A stretch of DNA of 64,000 nt from contig OY829546.1 of assembly GCA_963691705.1 (NCBI GenBank), positions 35,434,040 through 35,498,039 of the forward strand, in the 5' to 3' direction. The notes under the pieces were generated by a model. It saw only the letters and a list, made by a program, of their open reading frames with translations, ran no database searches and was not told the DNA's origin. This DNA is from Viola odorata. Taxonomy: Eukaryota; Streptophyta; Magnoliopsida; Malpighiales; Violaceae. Below, one piece after another: positions 30,411 to 45,000 of the stretch (positions are counted from its first letter, which is position 1; the number at the start of each line of letters is the position of its first letter). A program made the position numbers and the translations under genes.

Positions 30411-33400
30411 TTAGCCAGCTTGTTCTGCTTCCTCTGATGGCTGACCCCTATCATGCCCATACATTACAGGCGCGCTCGGTCTAGGAACTTGTGAGCCAGT
30501 TATAGGCTTCTGCAAAGGCTTCAAAGCTGCCATTATTTCCGCAAATGTTGGCCTCAATCTTGGATCCCTACAGTTTTCAGTTAAATGTCAATTGTCAGAC
30601 AATCCAACCAATTAAGTATGCAAGTGAATCTAAAGTCTCAATGTAATTCAACATGGGACTTGACAAGGTAAACTTCATATGCGCAACAAATGCAGCAAAC
30701 CCAGCGTCTAACTAACTGCAGTTCAAACACGTGCGCTAATAACTAGCACGACATCAGTCATCTCATCCTCGCATAGAAAGAACTACGGTGGAAACAAAAA
30801 GGAAAGAAAAAGAATAAATAGGCAGGAAGAGTGATGAGACCATGAAAGTGGGGGAAAAGTATCTGACATTATTACATGGTATTAAAAGAGGACTAGTAAA
30901 AGTACACATTCTAGTATGAAAATGCTTCCCATACCATACTATATCCTGAGTTGAAAATCTGCAACTGACAAGAATTTGGCAAGAACTTAATGGTACTATT
31001 TACTTTATGGACCCGCTAATGTATATACTATTCAATCATTGCAACATCGAATTATTTCGAAAAATTGTCTGCATCTGTCAAAGGTAAAGCATTGCAATGA
31101 CACAATTATTTCCAGTAAATCACCAGCTACATTAACAAGTATGGCTTCTATTGAAGTATATATTGCTTATACCTACTCCAATGTAAAAGTTAAGTTAAAC
31201 AAGAGTATTTGCAGTTCAACTTTTTAAACCACGGTACCTAAAAGCAAACAAAAAAGACAAAAGCAGCCGGCATAGAATAAAATCTAGATACTTACGTCTG
31301 CCAGCACTTCCTGATAATCTCTGCAATAGCGGGATCCATGTCTTCTGGAATGTCAAGACGGCGATGTTGAAATCCAACTGCACCCACAACCTGCATGGGA
31401 TTCATTCCCCCCCATGGCTGTTGCATTGTAGAAAGCTCCCATAGTATAACCCCAAAGCTATAAACGTCGCACCTGCATATTAATTTATAAGACTTTATTA
31501 TAAAAAAATTCCACAGGCCTCATACTATTTGGATAGACTTGATGGGTAACATAATTGCATACTTTTCATCTGAAGGCTCATTTCTCAGCACTTCTGGAGC
31601 CATCCACTCAGCCTGAAGAGTGATATAAGAGGAACTTACTTATATACCTAGGAGCAATGGTTATACTTAGAATGATACAAACAATATCCATTTAAGGAAT
31701 CAGATTATAAGAAACACGATAATAATCGTAAAGGGGTTAATGTGCCTTCTCAATTTGTTAAATGGATCATTTAGAGCATCAGAGTAAAAAAGTGAAGTAA
31801 TTAGCATTTTGAAATATATTCCAAAATATTTACCATTAGCTTATTGCGATTAGGTTCACTTTAGAGTATCCAACTACTTATGATCTACCGATTTGACATG
31901 AGATCTAGGAATTGAAGTGCATCCAATGACGCAATTGGCATCTGTCAGCTCTTCTTTATAAGGCTTATATAAGCTATACTTCTTCTGCCCATCTCATAAC
32001 ATTTTGTGCCCAGACCATATATAATCAATGCAAATCGATGAGCAACTTGTTAAAGTAGAAGTGATGCCACCAAATTAATATGATCTTCAAATGTAGGCCC
32101 AGTAAAATATGCCAACAGCTCTACCAAAAGAAATCAAAAACACTTACCGTCCCTGCTGTTGACCTTGATGAAAGAAATGTGCTATTCTTCATTCTAGATA
32201 ACCCAAAGTCGCATACCTAAATGACATGAGAATATTTCAAGTCACCTTCGACAAACTTGTAAGAGAACAAAGAACAGAAAATAATTGAAATGTGTCTGGC
32301 GATCTAAGACGATGAGAGGTCAACGCCACCTTCACAACCCAATTTTTATCAACTAAAAGGTTTGGAGATTTCAAATCACGGTGCACTATGAGAGGAGTGC
32401 AGTTGTGCAAATAATTCATTCCTCGAGCCTGAAATACAATCAAGTTGAAAATTGAAAACCTCAATCAATTCTACTAATAAGAAGAAAAGTTTATACTGTT
32501 TTTTTATTGGAATACAGGCAAGAATAACAAACTCATACAGCATCAAGGGCCATCCTTAAGCGCCTTCGCTCATCCAATTGATTGTTAGGCCGGTGAAGTA
32601 ATCTATACAAACTACCTCTGCAAACAAAACTCCCCCATTCAGACTACAAAAACAAAATCTCTAACTGAAATAAAAGGCCACTGAGGCGTGAGCTTTCTAC
32701 CGAAAACAGGCTACATACATAAACTTATGAATGGAAAGTTGAACAAAAAAGTAAATTCCAGAGTATAAAGATATATTGCTCCTCATGCATGATCTTCCAC
32801 GAAATTGCCTCCAGGGTTTTAAAGCATCTCAGTTTGTGTATAAGCTTGTTACTTGTAAAAACCAGTGTTTGTAATGAAGACTTCGATGAATTTATGGGGC
32901 ACATTAAAACCACAGAGTGTATTGACCTAAATTTATTGGCAAACTAATCATGTCGATAAAGTTGTCTCTTTCTCTGTATTATGGCAAACAGTTTATGACC
33001 TGAACCGCAATGGTTTTATGAGGTGAACCAAAATGTTTCATTTTTAGAGACCAGTACCCGATGATGGCATCACCAATGGGGGCTAGCCCCACCCTTTAGC
33101 ATTTTGAATAAAGTAGTTGGTTCAAGACTTTAAATTATGCCATCATCGTTAAAATTCTAGAACTAAATCAATGAACCAAACAGCAGGCCGTACATTGTTT
33201 CTTCAAGTTGAGTAAGCACGGATAATTATTTGGAATAAGGTTCAAACAAAATAATAAAACCAATTATTTGAGATGGTAATATAAACATTGAGAAACTAGT
33301 TTGCCAACACACCTAGGAAGAAATTCTGTAACAATAGAAAGATTTGGTGCACGAGTTACTGCTCCCATGAAGAGAACCACGTTAGGATGCCTGAGCCTTT

Positions 33401-36400
33401 TCATGATTTCGACCTTGCACCAAAACCACAATCAAATCGGGTAAATTCTATAACACCCATTGCATACTAAAAGAAGCTGAAGCGTTTTCCATGAAAAAGA
33501 AGTATTATGCCATTCGAGATTGAGATATAAAACATAACAAAGCTCAGCAAGCATGGGTGCATAAACCTACACTGCATAAATATAGATGACTAACAAAATA
33601 TTTGCCAGAAATAAAACCATCATATTACTCCAGCCACCTGATGTAAATGACAAATTTTGTTCCATTACTTCCAAATTCATTCATTAGGTAGAACAACCAA
33701 CAAATCATAGCAATGATAAGGGGTTCCTGCCTTGAGGATGAGTATCAAATGGTCCAAAATGCAAAGCAAAGTATTTCATTCACATTTTACTGCAAACTTT
33801 ATACATCTTTTCAAATAAATGAATCTGGTATCACATGTTGATACAGTGAAAGTATATACATAGCATGTAGATGAACAAGTATTATGCACCTCAAAGATCT
33901 ATCCAGAACATTATCGTGCCCTTGAACCAAGTGGAACAGATGCAATTAATCAAGATCAATTAATAAAACTGCTGAAACTAAAACAAGCCAGGTAAGAGCT
34001 AGGATGCCCCATCTTCTTAATATCATACGATCTATCAAAGATAGGGATGCACATTGTTTCACCTCCAGGTTTGGCATTGTGAATATCATAGAAATACCAC
34101 AGGGTTGAGCATCTCTGATTACAATAACAAGCATTCATTGATGTACCAACCATGCTTTTGCTTAGGTGGACACAAGTGAGTTGCCTAAAACTAACATGGT
34201 GGGGTTAGTACCTCACTTTTGAATTCTGCAAGTAATTCGCCTGAAATATCTTGATCAAGAAACCTCTTCACAGCAACTTCCTATAGAAACAAAAAGATCA
34301 ATGAGAACAATAAATTTAACACAGAACTGTAACTATTTCATCTATGATTCCGCGAAAAGATTGAAATAGTAACACCATCAGACTTCAAGCCAAGCATCAC
34401 GACGATGAAACACAATCCCTAGATTTCTTGAACTGATCATCTTCTAATATATAATCAAAGAGAAACCAATTTCTATTTTTTTTCCTTCCATGGTTAAGAG
34501 GAATCTACAGATCTTTGACGTGACTAATCCCCAGGAATAGATGTAACCAAAAGCAATGCAGGCATGCCCCAGCATTTTTGTCAATTGGTAAGAGTGGGAC
34601 TCAAACCTAGCACAAGCCAGTGTCTTTCTCCAACTCCTAACCAATCAACCAACCAAATGACTGATTTCTAACCCCTTTTTCATCTTGAAAAGTGAAAGAT
34701 GTAATTAGCCCTTTCAACATGAATAATTTTAAACTTCAAAATCTAGAAAGAAGGAAAAGGAAAGGTTCTTCAAATCCAGTTAAACATTTTCGGCAATTAT
34801 TCATAATCCTAAAATCCAAAACTGTTCAAGCCATTTGCATAGTTTCAGCACAAGCATGCAGTACAGTTAAGGTAAAAATAATTAACGTGAGACTACTCAC
34901 TGTTCCATGCCAGTCTCCACGATATACCTCTCCATATGATCCTGCAATACAGGCAAGCGTCAAAGGAATTAGAGATCAATTCTAAAACTATGAAGCAATT
35001 CTCATAAAGATTTTCAGTTGATAGAGCGAGTGAAAATGAAAGCATATGATAGATAGGCCAGTACCAAGTCCAATACGTTCACCCAAAGCAATCTCCTCCC
35101 AGTGGATCTCACACTCTGCAACACCATCAAGGGTAACATCAGATTTTGAACTTCCATTACCTACGGATCCGTCAAAGGTTCTTTCCCCTAATAATTTCCC
35201 CCCCAAAACATCACGTTCTAGGCCACCACTTCCACAGCCACCACTAGCCCTGTCCCCAGAACTATTTGCATCTCCATCACTTCGTGCACCCTGCTCATAC
35301 TGCTTACTGACAGCAGCTGTAGTTGCCACCACAGCTGCAGCAGTAGCAGTGGCAGCAGCTGCAACAGGAAGTTCAAGGTTTGGGTCAGCACTTGACTTTG
35401 CCACGGCAACAACCATAGAAGAAGCAACAACAGCTGCGGCAGCAGCTGCAGCAGCAACAACAGGGGCGTTTTTGGTGTATTTTACAGGATTTGCTTCAGA
35501 CTGAGATGATAAGGGTGGTCCAATAACATCCCTAGTATCAGTAAGATGGTTGATCCCAAAGGTCTCCACAGGTTTATGTTGCTCGAGATGATTACAAGGA
35601 CTTGCTTTAGAATTTTCTCTGTGATGCGGCAGGGGAGGCAAAAATCGAGCAGGACCAGCATCCTTGTGATCCTTAACGTTTCGGATTTGAGACCTCTGTC
35701 TGAGGTCAGCCTTATCCCCCATTGGGGACTTGACCTCAGAAAGGGATGCATCTAACTGCTCAGAATAAATTTCACTAAACAAATTGGCGGGAGCAACTAC
35801 ACCACTTTCAAGCAATACATCATGGAGTTTCTGAGCTAACTGTGGATTCTCCTTTGCAGCATCAATCATATATTGTGAAACATCTTTCACTTTCATTCTC
35901 CGCACGGCAGGAGAGCTAACACCTTCAGTCCAAGAAGGTGATCTTGCATGTGCGTAAGTATAATTAGGCCTGGCAGGAAGCTCTTGCACCAGCAGCTTGT
36001 CTGCATTGGAAGAATTTCTAAAATTAGTTGGTAGAATCTTGGACTCCTCCTCCTCACCTTTAGTTGGTCTGGGTGGAAATGGTGCATCAAAAAACTCACT
36101 TCTATTTTCAAGTTGGTTTCCTGTATTGTTAATATTCCTGAATCTGGATCTCTTCTCTGATGTTTGAAGGTCTGAGTGCTCTTCAAATGATGCTCCACTG
36201 CTACAAGAACCTACATGATAAGAGTCGAAGTCTCTAGAACAAGGACTGGAAGAACACAAAGAGTCGTCGTATTCTATATGTGATCCAGTTGCATCAGAAG
36301 GAATAAGTGTTCCAGGATCTGCTGTTAGGTCGACAATGTATTCCCTGGAATTCACAACATCTATCACATTGGCTAATGTGTGAAACGTAAAAAAATTTAT

Positions 36401-39400
36401 AACGAATAGAATTATCGAAATTACCTTCCATCATCAACCTTTACAAAGTTCATAGCTACTTCATCAGAGCCTGTGTATTGATGCCCTTTAACCAATCTGC
36501 ATGGTATGCCTACACTATCAGCCAAAACCTAGCAACCACATAAAACAGTAGTACAGGAGAGTAAATTAGTGATAGATCAAGACTTCCAAACAGGAAGAAA
36601 AATCTCATTAAGAACCAATTTTTGGTACACAGGAAAAATATAAAGCTTAATATAATTGGGAAAAAAATGGATGAGCTATTTAAATGTGATTAGATAAACA
36701 AAATTTGTGGAGAGCAGAAGTTTTTTTTTTCTTTTCCAAAAATAAGTTTTAATGGAACATACACAAGCAAAACCTGGCTAATATCATTAGCAAAGAATAG
36801 GTGATAAAGGGAATAGCAATGAACCAAGAAAATGGCAATCCTATGTGTCTGACAATTAAAAAAAGACATTTGGAAGGCCATCCTTAAGAATTCAAGAAAA
36901 CAATATGTATAATTATACTTTTAACCATTTATAAATGACAGGAATGATGTTCAGATAACGGGTGAATGTTCTCTCTAACTTTATTCTTTTTTACTAAAAG
37001 AAAAATAGTATAGAGGACACATTATTAGGAAGAAAAAAGTTAATATATTTGTGTTTAGGAGGATGTTTTCTGTTTAGGAGGAATAGGAGATAAAGCTAGG
37101 GATGGCAATTGGGCGGGTATGGGCGGGTATGGGCGGGTATGAGCGAGTATGGGTAAATATCCAACTCATACCCGCAACTAAATATCCATTATTATCCATA
37201 CCCAATATGTCTAATATCCAATTGGGTATATAATGGATATCCAATAATTTATGAACAATATAAAACCCATTTATAAAAGGTGAAGAAAAATATGAAAAGT
37301 AGATATGTAATTACTCATCTTGATATGAAGATTGTGTTTTTGTAATTTTTAATTTATTTTGTTCAAAGCATTAAGGAAGAAGATTGAGTTTTTATTACGA
37401 AAGAAAAATTAAAAAGATGAGAGAGAGTGGAGAAAGGAGAGAGACAGGAAAGGAAATTTTTTTCCTGGGAAGTTGAAAAAAAATGTGGGTATTTTGCGGG
37501 TATCATACCCAATAATACCCGCAATTATAAATGCGGGTATTATCCATACCCAAACCATACCCGCTTAAGCGGGTAATTACCCACTCAAGCGGGTATGGTT
37601 ATGGGCGGGTATGCGGGTATGAGTACCCATTACCATCCCTAGATAAAACATCATCCTCAAAAAATGGAAAGGAAAAAAAGCGGCTTCTAGTTTTGTTCAA
37701 TGGCAGCTAAAGAGAGGCCTCTAGGTCCCCAACTTCTGGGCTCAATGAAGGGAGTAAAACACTAGTTCAGTCTTTCCATTTGGTGGATAACCCATAACAA
37801 TTCTGTCATTCATCCATCAATATGGCTCCATACAATTCATGGTCTTGCACACATCCACTAAATCTTGCGATCCTTTTTACACCCAAACACTGCTCAATCT
37901 TGCCCTCCCTTGCAAAGAGAGTACAGTAAATGAACAACCATATAAAAGGTCAATATCTCTTTCCTACGAAAAGATAATAGTACACACTCATTTATAGAAA
38001 AAGTAAGCAATCAAGAAGTGAGATAAGAGAAGGAGTGCATCCACAAGCTTTGACGAAACTTAGTTTTGTTGTGACCATCTTGTGATCCATTGAGTTCCTA
38101 GATGTTGAAACAAAAACTTGCTTACAGTGGATCTTATCTTTCACTAACTTTTCAGAAAGTATATATTTTCTCCTAACTTCACTACCAAAATAAGAATATA
38201 TTGCACTGCATGGTCTGCAAATGGAGGAAATAATTAGGACGATTTAGTCATCAACCATACGAAGAAGGTAAAACTAGATCGTATTAAGAAGAGATACCTA
38301 GCTGAAGTAATTCATGCAACCAGAAAATGTAAATTTGGGAAGAGGCTAGGGATTTGATTCAACTTAAGAACAAAAAACGCTTTTGAGGTCACACTGCCTG
38401 TGAAAATCACACAGATATCTGATTAAGGTCCATCTGTAGATATGCAAGGTAAGTAAAAGCTAACCTTAAACAATGAGAGCCATTAGAAATATTAGAGATC
38501 AAAAGCAACCACTTCAACTTTTCAGTAGCTTTGTGGTGTCCATAGATCTCTAAGAAACTGACGCACAAATTAAGTTAACCAAATTGCTCAGCTTTTTTCT
38601 AGTTGTCGGTTTAGCAAGGTATTCTTGAGCTATCTTCAATCGACCAAAACTACTATGGAAATCTTCCCTCACTGGGCATAACTAAAATGTTACAGTGCAG
38701 CAGAATACATTAATTAGCATTTTCTGAAGAAAGTGTCCGGAGTACCAATTGGCTATAAACTTCTATTCAGTGAATAGTTGTCCCCAAAACATGTTCATAT
38801 GCAAGCATGATTGATGTAAGAACTAAAAAGGACTATGACAGTAACAACTTAATACAATTGGAGCAAGAGTGGCAACAACTATAAACTTCAATAACACCAT
38901 TTGACATTCTAACACTGACATCACATGTCAATCCCACATTTATTCTTTTGATTTCATATAAATAGATGTATTAGCATCGTGAACTACCTTATACCTGGTA
39001 TAAAATAGCAAATGAAAAGTCGAGAAGTACCTTGAACATCAATGCACGATGACGAGGTAATCCAATTGTAAGAGAACCAAGTGGCAAAACCAAGCTCCCC
39101 AGGGTTGCCCTCAAACTGTAGCTCAGACTTCGCCATGCTCTTGACATGTTGTTGGGATCACCAACTGATCCGCCCATGTAATCAGAAACTAAAACAGCAA
39201 GCTTTCGCACCAAGTCACTGCCAACGGAAACTTCAGATCCTGACCTCGACTTAGCAGCCATTTCTAGAGCCTTCTGCTCAAGTTTCAACAAATTAGCATC
39301 AGAAGCCCGATCGACCAGCACTGCTTCCCAGGTAACACTTCCTGAGACTGGTGCTCCTTGCAGATCAATAAGGGAAGGCATTCCTTCTGATGTTGACCCA

Positions 39401-41240
39401 GTGAAAATTCCATAAAGATCATAAAATCCATCCAAGATCTTGTCATCATAGCTAAGAGCATTGTAATTCTGTGAAGCATGGATAAATCTACGATATGAGA
39501 TTGGTTAGAAACGAATAAACAAGTGACAAATTAAGTTTGTGAAAAAAGCCAAAGAAAAAATATGATAAGATAGTACATCAAAAAAGTCTCATACTTGTCC
39601 ACAAGTAGAAATCTTTCCCGCAGATACAAGTGGGAAAATGATCTAAATTAAACAACGCAGGCCATAAAAACAACTAAATGCTTCAATTTGTTGCAACTAC
39701 GGTGCAGTCTACAACACCTAAGCCAAGAGACTAAAGGCTTCATTGTATTAGTAATAGGGATGAAAAATATTGAAAGTCAAGTAACAGAAGTAATGCCAAA
39801 ATACATCCTCATGTAACATATTCTATTTATGAAGTTATGAAAATGCCATAGCTAATGCTTTTACTAGTTCAATTACTGTGACAATAGTTTATAACAATTT
39901 ATGATTGATAGTTCGTTCACATTAATACATAAATCCTTTCCTCCAGTATAAATTCCATCCAATCCATTGGGGATATATGTGCATACAAGTCACTGCTTAT
40001 GTTTAGACTTGAACAGAAACTGGATTTTTGGCATCATTTCCACCTCCTATGGAGTATCCATTGTCAGATGGGATAGAAAAGGAAAATAAACGGTCAAACT
40101 ATAACCATCTTTACAAATATAGCCATTCAAATATAATATCACAGTTGAACAACATCAAAGTTAAACAGAAAGAAGCTAGTATTTCTCTGCATCTATTTTC
40201 TAAACTCCATTAAATTGATTCGTAGTATTCAACTAACTCCTGGCACATTAAACTTCCTCCTCTGCCACACGTTCCTTGTCTTTTCCATACATGACTAAAT
40301 CAGGATTTCTTAATGGTGAGGGTTAATTTTGCCACTCTTTCTGTTTCCCAACTGTCTGGAATCAACAATCCGGAGCAGCATTGATGGGGACTTTTAACTA
40401 TACTGTTTATGGTAACACTACACGTTGACAGTTTGATGTTTCTTTCATAACAGGTAGGGGAAAGGATGAAAAGTAAGGATAATAAGAATCCATTTTTAGT
40501 GTCCCTATCGACCTTTTTACTACAATTCAAATTACAGGGCAGTAATCATAACATGTGAAATGAAGAAAAAGTGAAGAACTTTTCAAAAAAATTATAGCTA
40601 TCATAAGCAATGTTCCCTCCAAGCAAATTTTCTAAAAGCAGTATAATGCACATGGTACCGGAGGAGTTCACTCAATAATTCGCTGCTAGGAAAATGTTTT
40701 TGAAATTATCTTCTAATATTTTCAGATTTCAGAGAAGAAGGTAAGTTTGATGAATTAGGATGATGGAAAACTGACACTGAAACTTACCCAATATCGATAA
40801 GCAACAAGTTCAGCAGGAGTATTCTCAGAAGCACAAGAGCCCAGACTGATTTGCTTAACAGCCTCAATTTGAACTGCCTCAGGATCCTCTCTAGCACTCA
40901 ACTCCAGAGCCCGTTGTATTTGATACTCTTCCTCAACATCAGGATCCCTTGAAGTGGTAGACCCTGAATCACACCTTACGGCATCTGAAACAACATCAAA
41001 ACCACTGCTACTAATCGATTCAGCCGGTTCTGCAGTGTCTCCTCTGGTCACATTTGAAGATGAAGGTGGACTTGGGCTTTTCCTATTAGCAACTGAGTTC
41101 AACCAATTGGAAAGACCAGAGAAGGGTTTATGGTCCTGCGTCTTAGAATGCAAGAACTTGTCAGTGGGTGATGAATTAGAGCCCTCTGCTGCTTCAGATT
41201 GATTGGGCATGATATGAAGCTTCTTAAGAAGGTTCTTCAT
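30411..41240 (-). CDS. SIS8: Raf-like MAPKKK of the EDR1/CTR1 group, SIS8-type (1038 aa, 13 exons)
   Basis: Exons on the minus strand: 41240-40788, 39468-39031, 36528-36425, 36344-35065, 34941-34901, 34280-34212, 33413-33313, 32617-32539, 32428-32330, 32216-32148, 31612-31563, 31472-31296 and 30567-30411. All introns are GT-AG, phases agree and the stop is TAA. The N-terminal EDR1-type regulatory domain (about residues 120-340) starts near [20 protein letters not shown]. The middle has [20 protein letters not shown] and an alanine-rich tract at about 625-690. The kinase domain runs from about 750 with GLGSYGEVY, K777 in [14 protein letters not shown] (D873), CDFGLS (D891) and AEWMAPEVL. All catalytic residues are intact. 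The family comprises serine/threonine kinases in ethylene, defence and sugar signalling. Overall wording fits Arabidopsis SIS8 (At1g73660) and its paralogue, from memory. Confidence 0.93.
34440..34665 (-). mobile_element. possible tRNA-derived SINE in the kinase intron
   Basis: On the minus strand, a GGTTTGAGTCC box (RNA polymerase III B-box type, one change from consensus) near 34596-34606 follows a TGGTTAGGAGTTGG A-box-like stretch near 34625-34640. The spacing is usual for tRNA-derived SINEs. It lies in the intron between exons 5 and 6. The 3' end and flanking duplications are not clear. Confidence 0.4.
37097..37641. mobile_element. hAT-type MITE (545 bp) in intron 2 of the kinase gene
   Basis: Ends TAGGGATGGCAATTGGG and CCATTACCATCCCTA are inverted. 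The 8-bp flanks GATAAAGC (37089-37096) and GATAAAAC (37642-37649) differ at one base. The subterminal regions hold repeated GGGCGGGTAT on the left and GCGGGTA on the right, and the core is AT-rich. Splice sites are far away, so it should be removed with the 1.9-kb part of intron 2. Confidence 0.92.
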
Positions 41241-42070
41241 GTTATTTCTCTGACCTACTTAGAAGGTCAACGCTAAACAAGTAAAAATCTGGCCATAGAC
41301 ATCTCCATTGTCTTTGGCCAAGCATGTGGAACTGCAGTTTCAAAACAATCCAGAAAGTCCCTTCAGCTTCAAACCCAAGTGATTTTAAACCAACCCATCA
41401 AACCTAAAATCCAGAAAAGCCACACAAAATACAGCTTGTATTAAGAAACACAACCCAGATGCTTGAACTGAAAGAAACACCTTCCTCTTCAGAGAACAGG
41501 AGTAACCTTTCTCTTGAAGATTCAAAGAAACAGCAAAAAAATAAAAAAACTCAAACTTTCATGCAACTACAAAGCACGAATCAAACCAGGATGATCTTTG
41601 TTTCTTTCGACGATAATAAACCAATACCAAGATAGCAAAAGATGGATCTTTCTTAGAATTGAATTGAATTGAATACACCGAAGGTGATGACGATGGCACA
41701 CAGCAAAGAGAGAAGGGGTAGTAATAAAATAGAAAAGGCGAAAAGAAAATTAGCTTGCTAAAGACAGCATAATAATAGACCAACAAGTGGGAGACTGGAG
41801 AGCAAATAGTAGGACCTGACCTCATCAACAAAGAATGACCCCTTTTGAATTTTTGAGGCATAAGGATTTCATTTCAAGGTCCCATGCGTCCCATGCCATG
41901 AAAATGAAAAGGTTAATCCGGTGGCGAACACAGGCATACCAAGTTCTCAACTTGGCTTGGCTCACTCCCTCTTTCTTTCCCTTCTTTATCTTTTTTTCTC
42001 TTGATTATTTTTTAAAATAAAACTATTAAAAGGCCGGAGTAGAAAACAACTGGTAGTGGTAGTAGTTGCC
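41241..42070. promoter_or_regulatory. 5' leader and promoter region of the kinase gene
   Basis: The sequence directly above the ATG at 41240 looks like a leader (CA- and GA-rich, no long frame). A leader intron is possible because this family often has one. Pyrimidine-rich tracts occur around 41965-42005. No box can be named with confidence. Confidence 0.35.
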
Positions 42071-45000
42071 GTTTGGCATTCTGGTCCTGTGGCCAGAATG
42101 CCTTTTCCCAACCCAAAATGGGTTTTCAAGTGTTTGGTTATACTGATTTACACTGGGCTTCTTAAGAAGCCCAGTTTGCACCAAGAAGAAATTGTGCCTT
42201 TTCTGGCAGGAGCTCCAAGGGGCAGTGGCTTGAATGCCTTTTCGAGCATGCCTTTTCGAGCATACACGGGAAGGAGGTGAGGAAATTATTTTGGACAAAA
42301 ATATCCAGCCAATTTCATTTGATTTACACTAAAACCTTGTATATTACCTATTTTTCTACCCCAATCTCCATTGCATTTTCTTCTGCCCCAAAAGAAATCC
42401 ACGCTCCCTACCAACGAAAACCCTAACCCTCGCGCCGACGTCGGTACTCCAGACCAACGAAAACCCTAACTACTCCACCTCGCCGTCGTCAATTGTCTGA
42501 CTAACTCCCGTCCCCCCTCCCTCCTTCCCATTAATCGGTCTCTTCTTCCTCCGTCTTCCGTCTTCTCCCCTCTTGCTCGCCGCTCTTAGGGTTTGGTGCG
42601 ATCAAGCGGCAGCTCAAATTCGAAAACGAAGTGGCTTCTGTAAGATGGAGAGACATGCGATTTTAAAATCTGGTAAAACTCTTGAATTGAAGTAGACTTG
42701 AATGGAATTCAATTTAATCAACCTCCTATATGTTATTTCTTTGGGTCGGATCTAATTGGATCGGGTTGATTTTTCTACTTCTGTTTATACTGGTGAAAAA
42801 ACCTAGCTTTCTCTTTTTCATCCTTTTGCTTCATCATAAATAAAAATGGTCTCTCTTTTTTGTTGTGGATAGTAGACTTGCTTGGTTCAGCTTATTGTTT
42901 GGAGATTATGTCTATTTCTTTTTTCCGCCTTTATTATAGATGTTTTGTGAACCTGATCTGAGGTAGTTCAGTTGTGTTGAGCGGACAATTTTGTGTGGTG
43001 GTCTTGTGATGATTTGTTTGAGTCAGCTCATGAGGACTGGATAGGGAAGTATCATTCCTCTACGGAGAAGTAGGAGGGAAGTGGAGAGGTGGTGGCATCT
43101 TTATGTTTATGTTGTTGAACTATTATGAAGTAGAATTTACTATGTATGCTATGAGCATCTCACACAGCGTCTTAAAACTTGTGGATGTTTAAGCTGAAGA
43201 AAGGTACCTTGTAAATTTCTTTTGTGGTATGGTATAGCAGGTCTTCAACTGAGTGGTTCCTGCTTCTTCTTTTCTCTTAAACTCTTATGGTACTGTTAAA
43301 ATGGAAAAGTGGTGTTCGTCAAAATGTAGGCTCTTACAGTTGAAGTATTGTTGTATTGGTCTGTGAAGACAAGATTGGTAATGCTGATGGTTGCAAATTT
43401 TATATTAAATGAAATTTTAGTCACCTAGCAGTTTAAATGCTCATACGAATGGTGTGACAAAAGACGTAGCGTACTGGGTGTGCATTAACATCATGATGTG
43501 GAATGACATTTGTAATTGCAGACAGTGGGCAGGCACAACTTCTGTGCCTGCAATGGATAGATTAAGTCAGTTATTATGATCACTGTGTAGCAGACTGCCA
43601 TTTTATATACGAGTTAGTATACATGTTGTCAGGTATCTCAGTTTTTTTTCTCATTTTTTCTTTTATATAAAATATATTGACTTCAAGTGTTGATCATTTG
43701 ATGTTTTTTTATCCAAGCATAGATGCATTGCTCATATGGGAAGATTTATTTTATTTTGTGTGTTTTCTTTAGAGGGGGCAAGGGAGGTGTTTACTTGAAC
43801 CTTTAATTTTTTTCATAACTATCACATTTATTATTGTTGGGCTTTGCTTTTCATGATCCTGTATTGCACACCAGCAAACCAGTTGATTATTACGCTAGAA
43901 ATTGCAGATTAATTTGTTTCTCTCTCTCTTTTTCACATGTCAGTTCAAATGTTTACCATTGGATTTTTGTGTCTTTGCTTTACATTTACCGGCTTGTATT
44001 GCACATAACTCATCTCTCATGTAGTGCAAAAGAAGTGAAAGTGGAAGGCTTCTATAACTTTGTTATTAGGCAATTCTTGATAGTACATTCTTTTGGGAAA
44101 ATATCATTCCCTTAACAATAAGTATATTCTACTCTTTTGCCTTACATTACATCAAGCATGATTAGGGTTGTGCTGCTGCTGATAAGGAAAAGGGTACCAA
44201 GTTCACTACTGAGGATATCATGCAGAGCATTGATTGAGTGAAAGTGAAGTGAGTCAAGTTTTAAGGTTTTGGTTTTTGACTAGTAATGATGCTATACTAT
44301 GCTGAGAACATATGTTATTGTCATTTTAAGTACCGCTCTCTCCTTCATTTGCAGGAGATGTTTGGTTGTTCTCTTTATGAGGAAGTTCTGTTCTGTTTAA
44401 GGCCTCCTCGTTTACTAGTTTGGTTAACTAGTTTGGTTCAATATGTTACAGTTTTACCTATACACATAAAAATATTGTTTTCTTCCAACTACGGTCAGCA
44501 AACACTTCATCTGAATTCGACTTGCTGCATTTTCCTATTAATAACCAAATTTACATGGATACCAATGGTGGTTTGCTTCCTTCTCTTTTAAATCTCCAAC
44601 CCAAATCACATCTTTTTTATACATGATATCTATGTTGCGTATGAAGTTTGCTGGCTGTGGTATGGATGTTTGTGCTTAATATGCTGTTTTCTCATTCTCA
44701 ATTGGTCATTTAAATTGGCAGCTGTAATGCGATCAAATGGATTTGAATACCTCAAGGAGAATTGCCCATTGCTGCAGTTGGAGCTTCTGAAGACCGTGGC
44801 AGGCTGTGAGGAGGAATGATCTTCCTTCAATTTGTAATAGTCTTTTTTTTTTCAATTTCTCTTCCTTCAAAGTGTAATTGATGTAGCTTCTTGTTCTATC
44901 AGCCTACACAGTTTCAGCTCGATTAGAATCATGATATTAGCATTTTTTTGACACAGAATGTTCTGCAGACTTTCCTTTTTGATAACTTGTTATATAGCAG

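Noticed and set aside
34560..34645. possible tRNA gene because of a GGTTTGAGTCC box
   Set aside because: No cloverleaf with proper acceptor stem. The box spacing fits a SINE better.
35046..35504. 152-codon plus-strand frame opposite the kinase gene
   Set aside because: It is the reverse reading of the alanine-rich, low-complexity exon 4. No own start context or domain.
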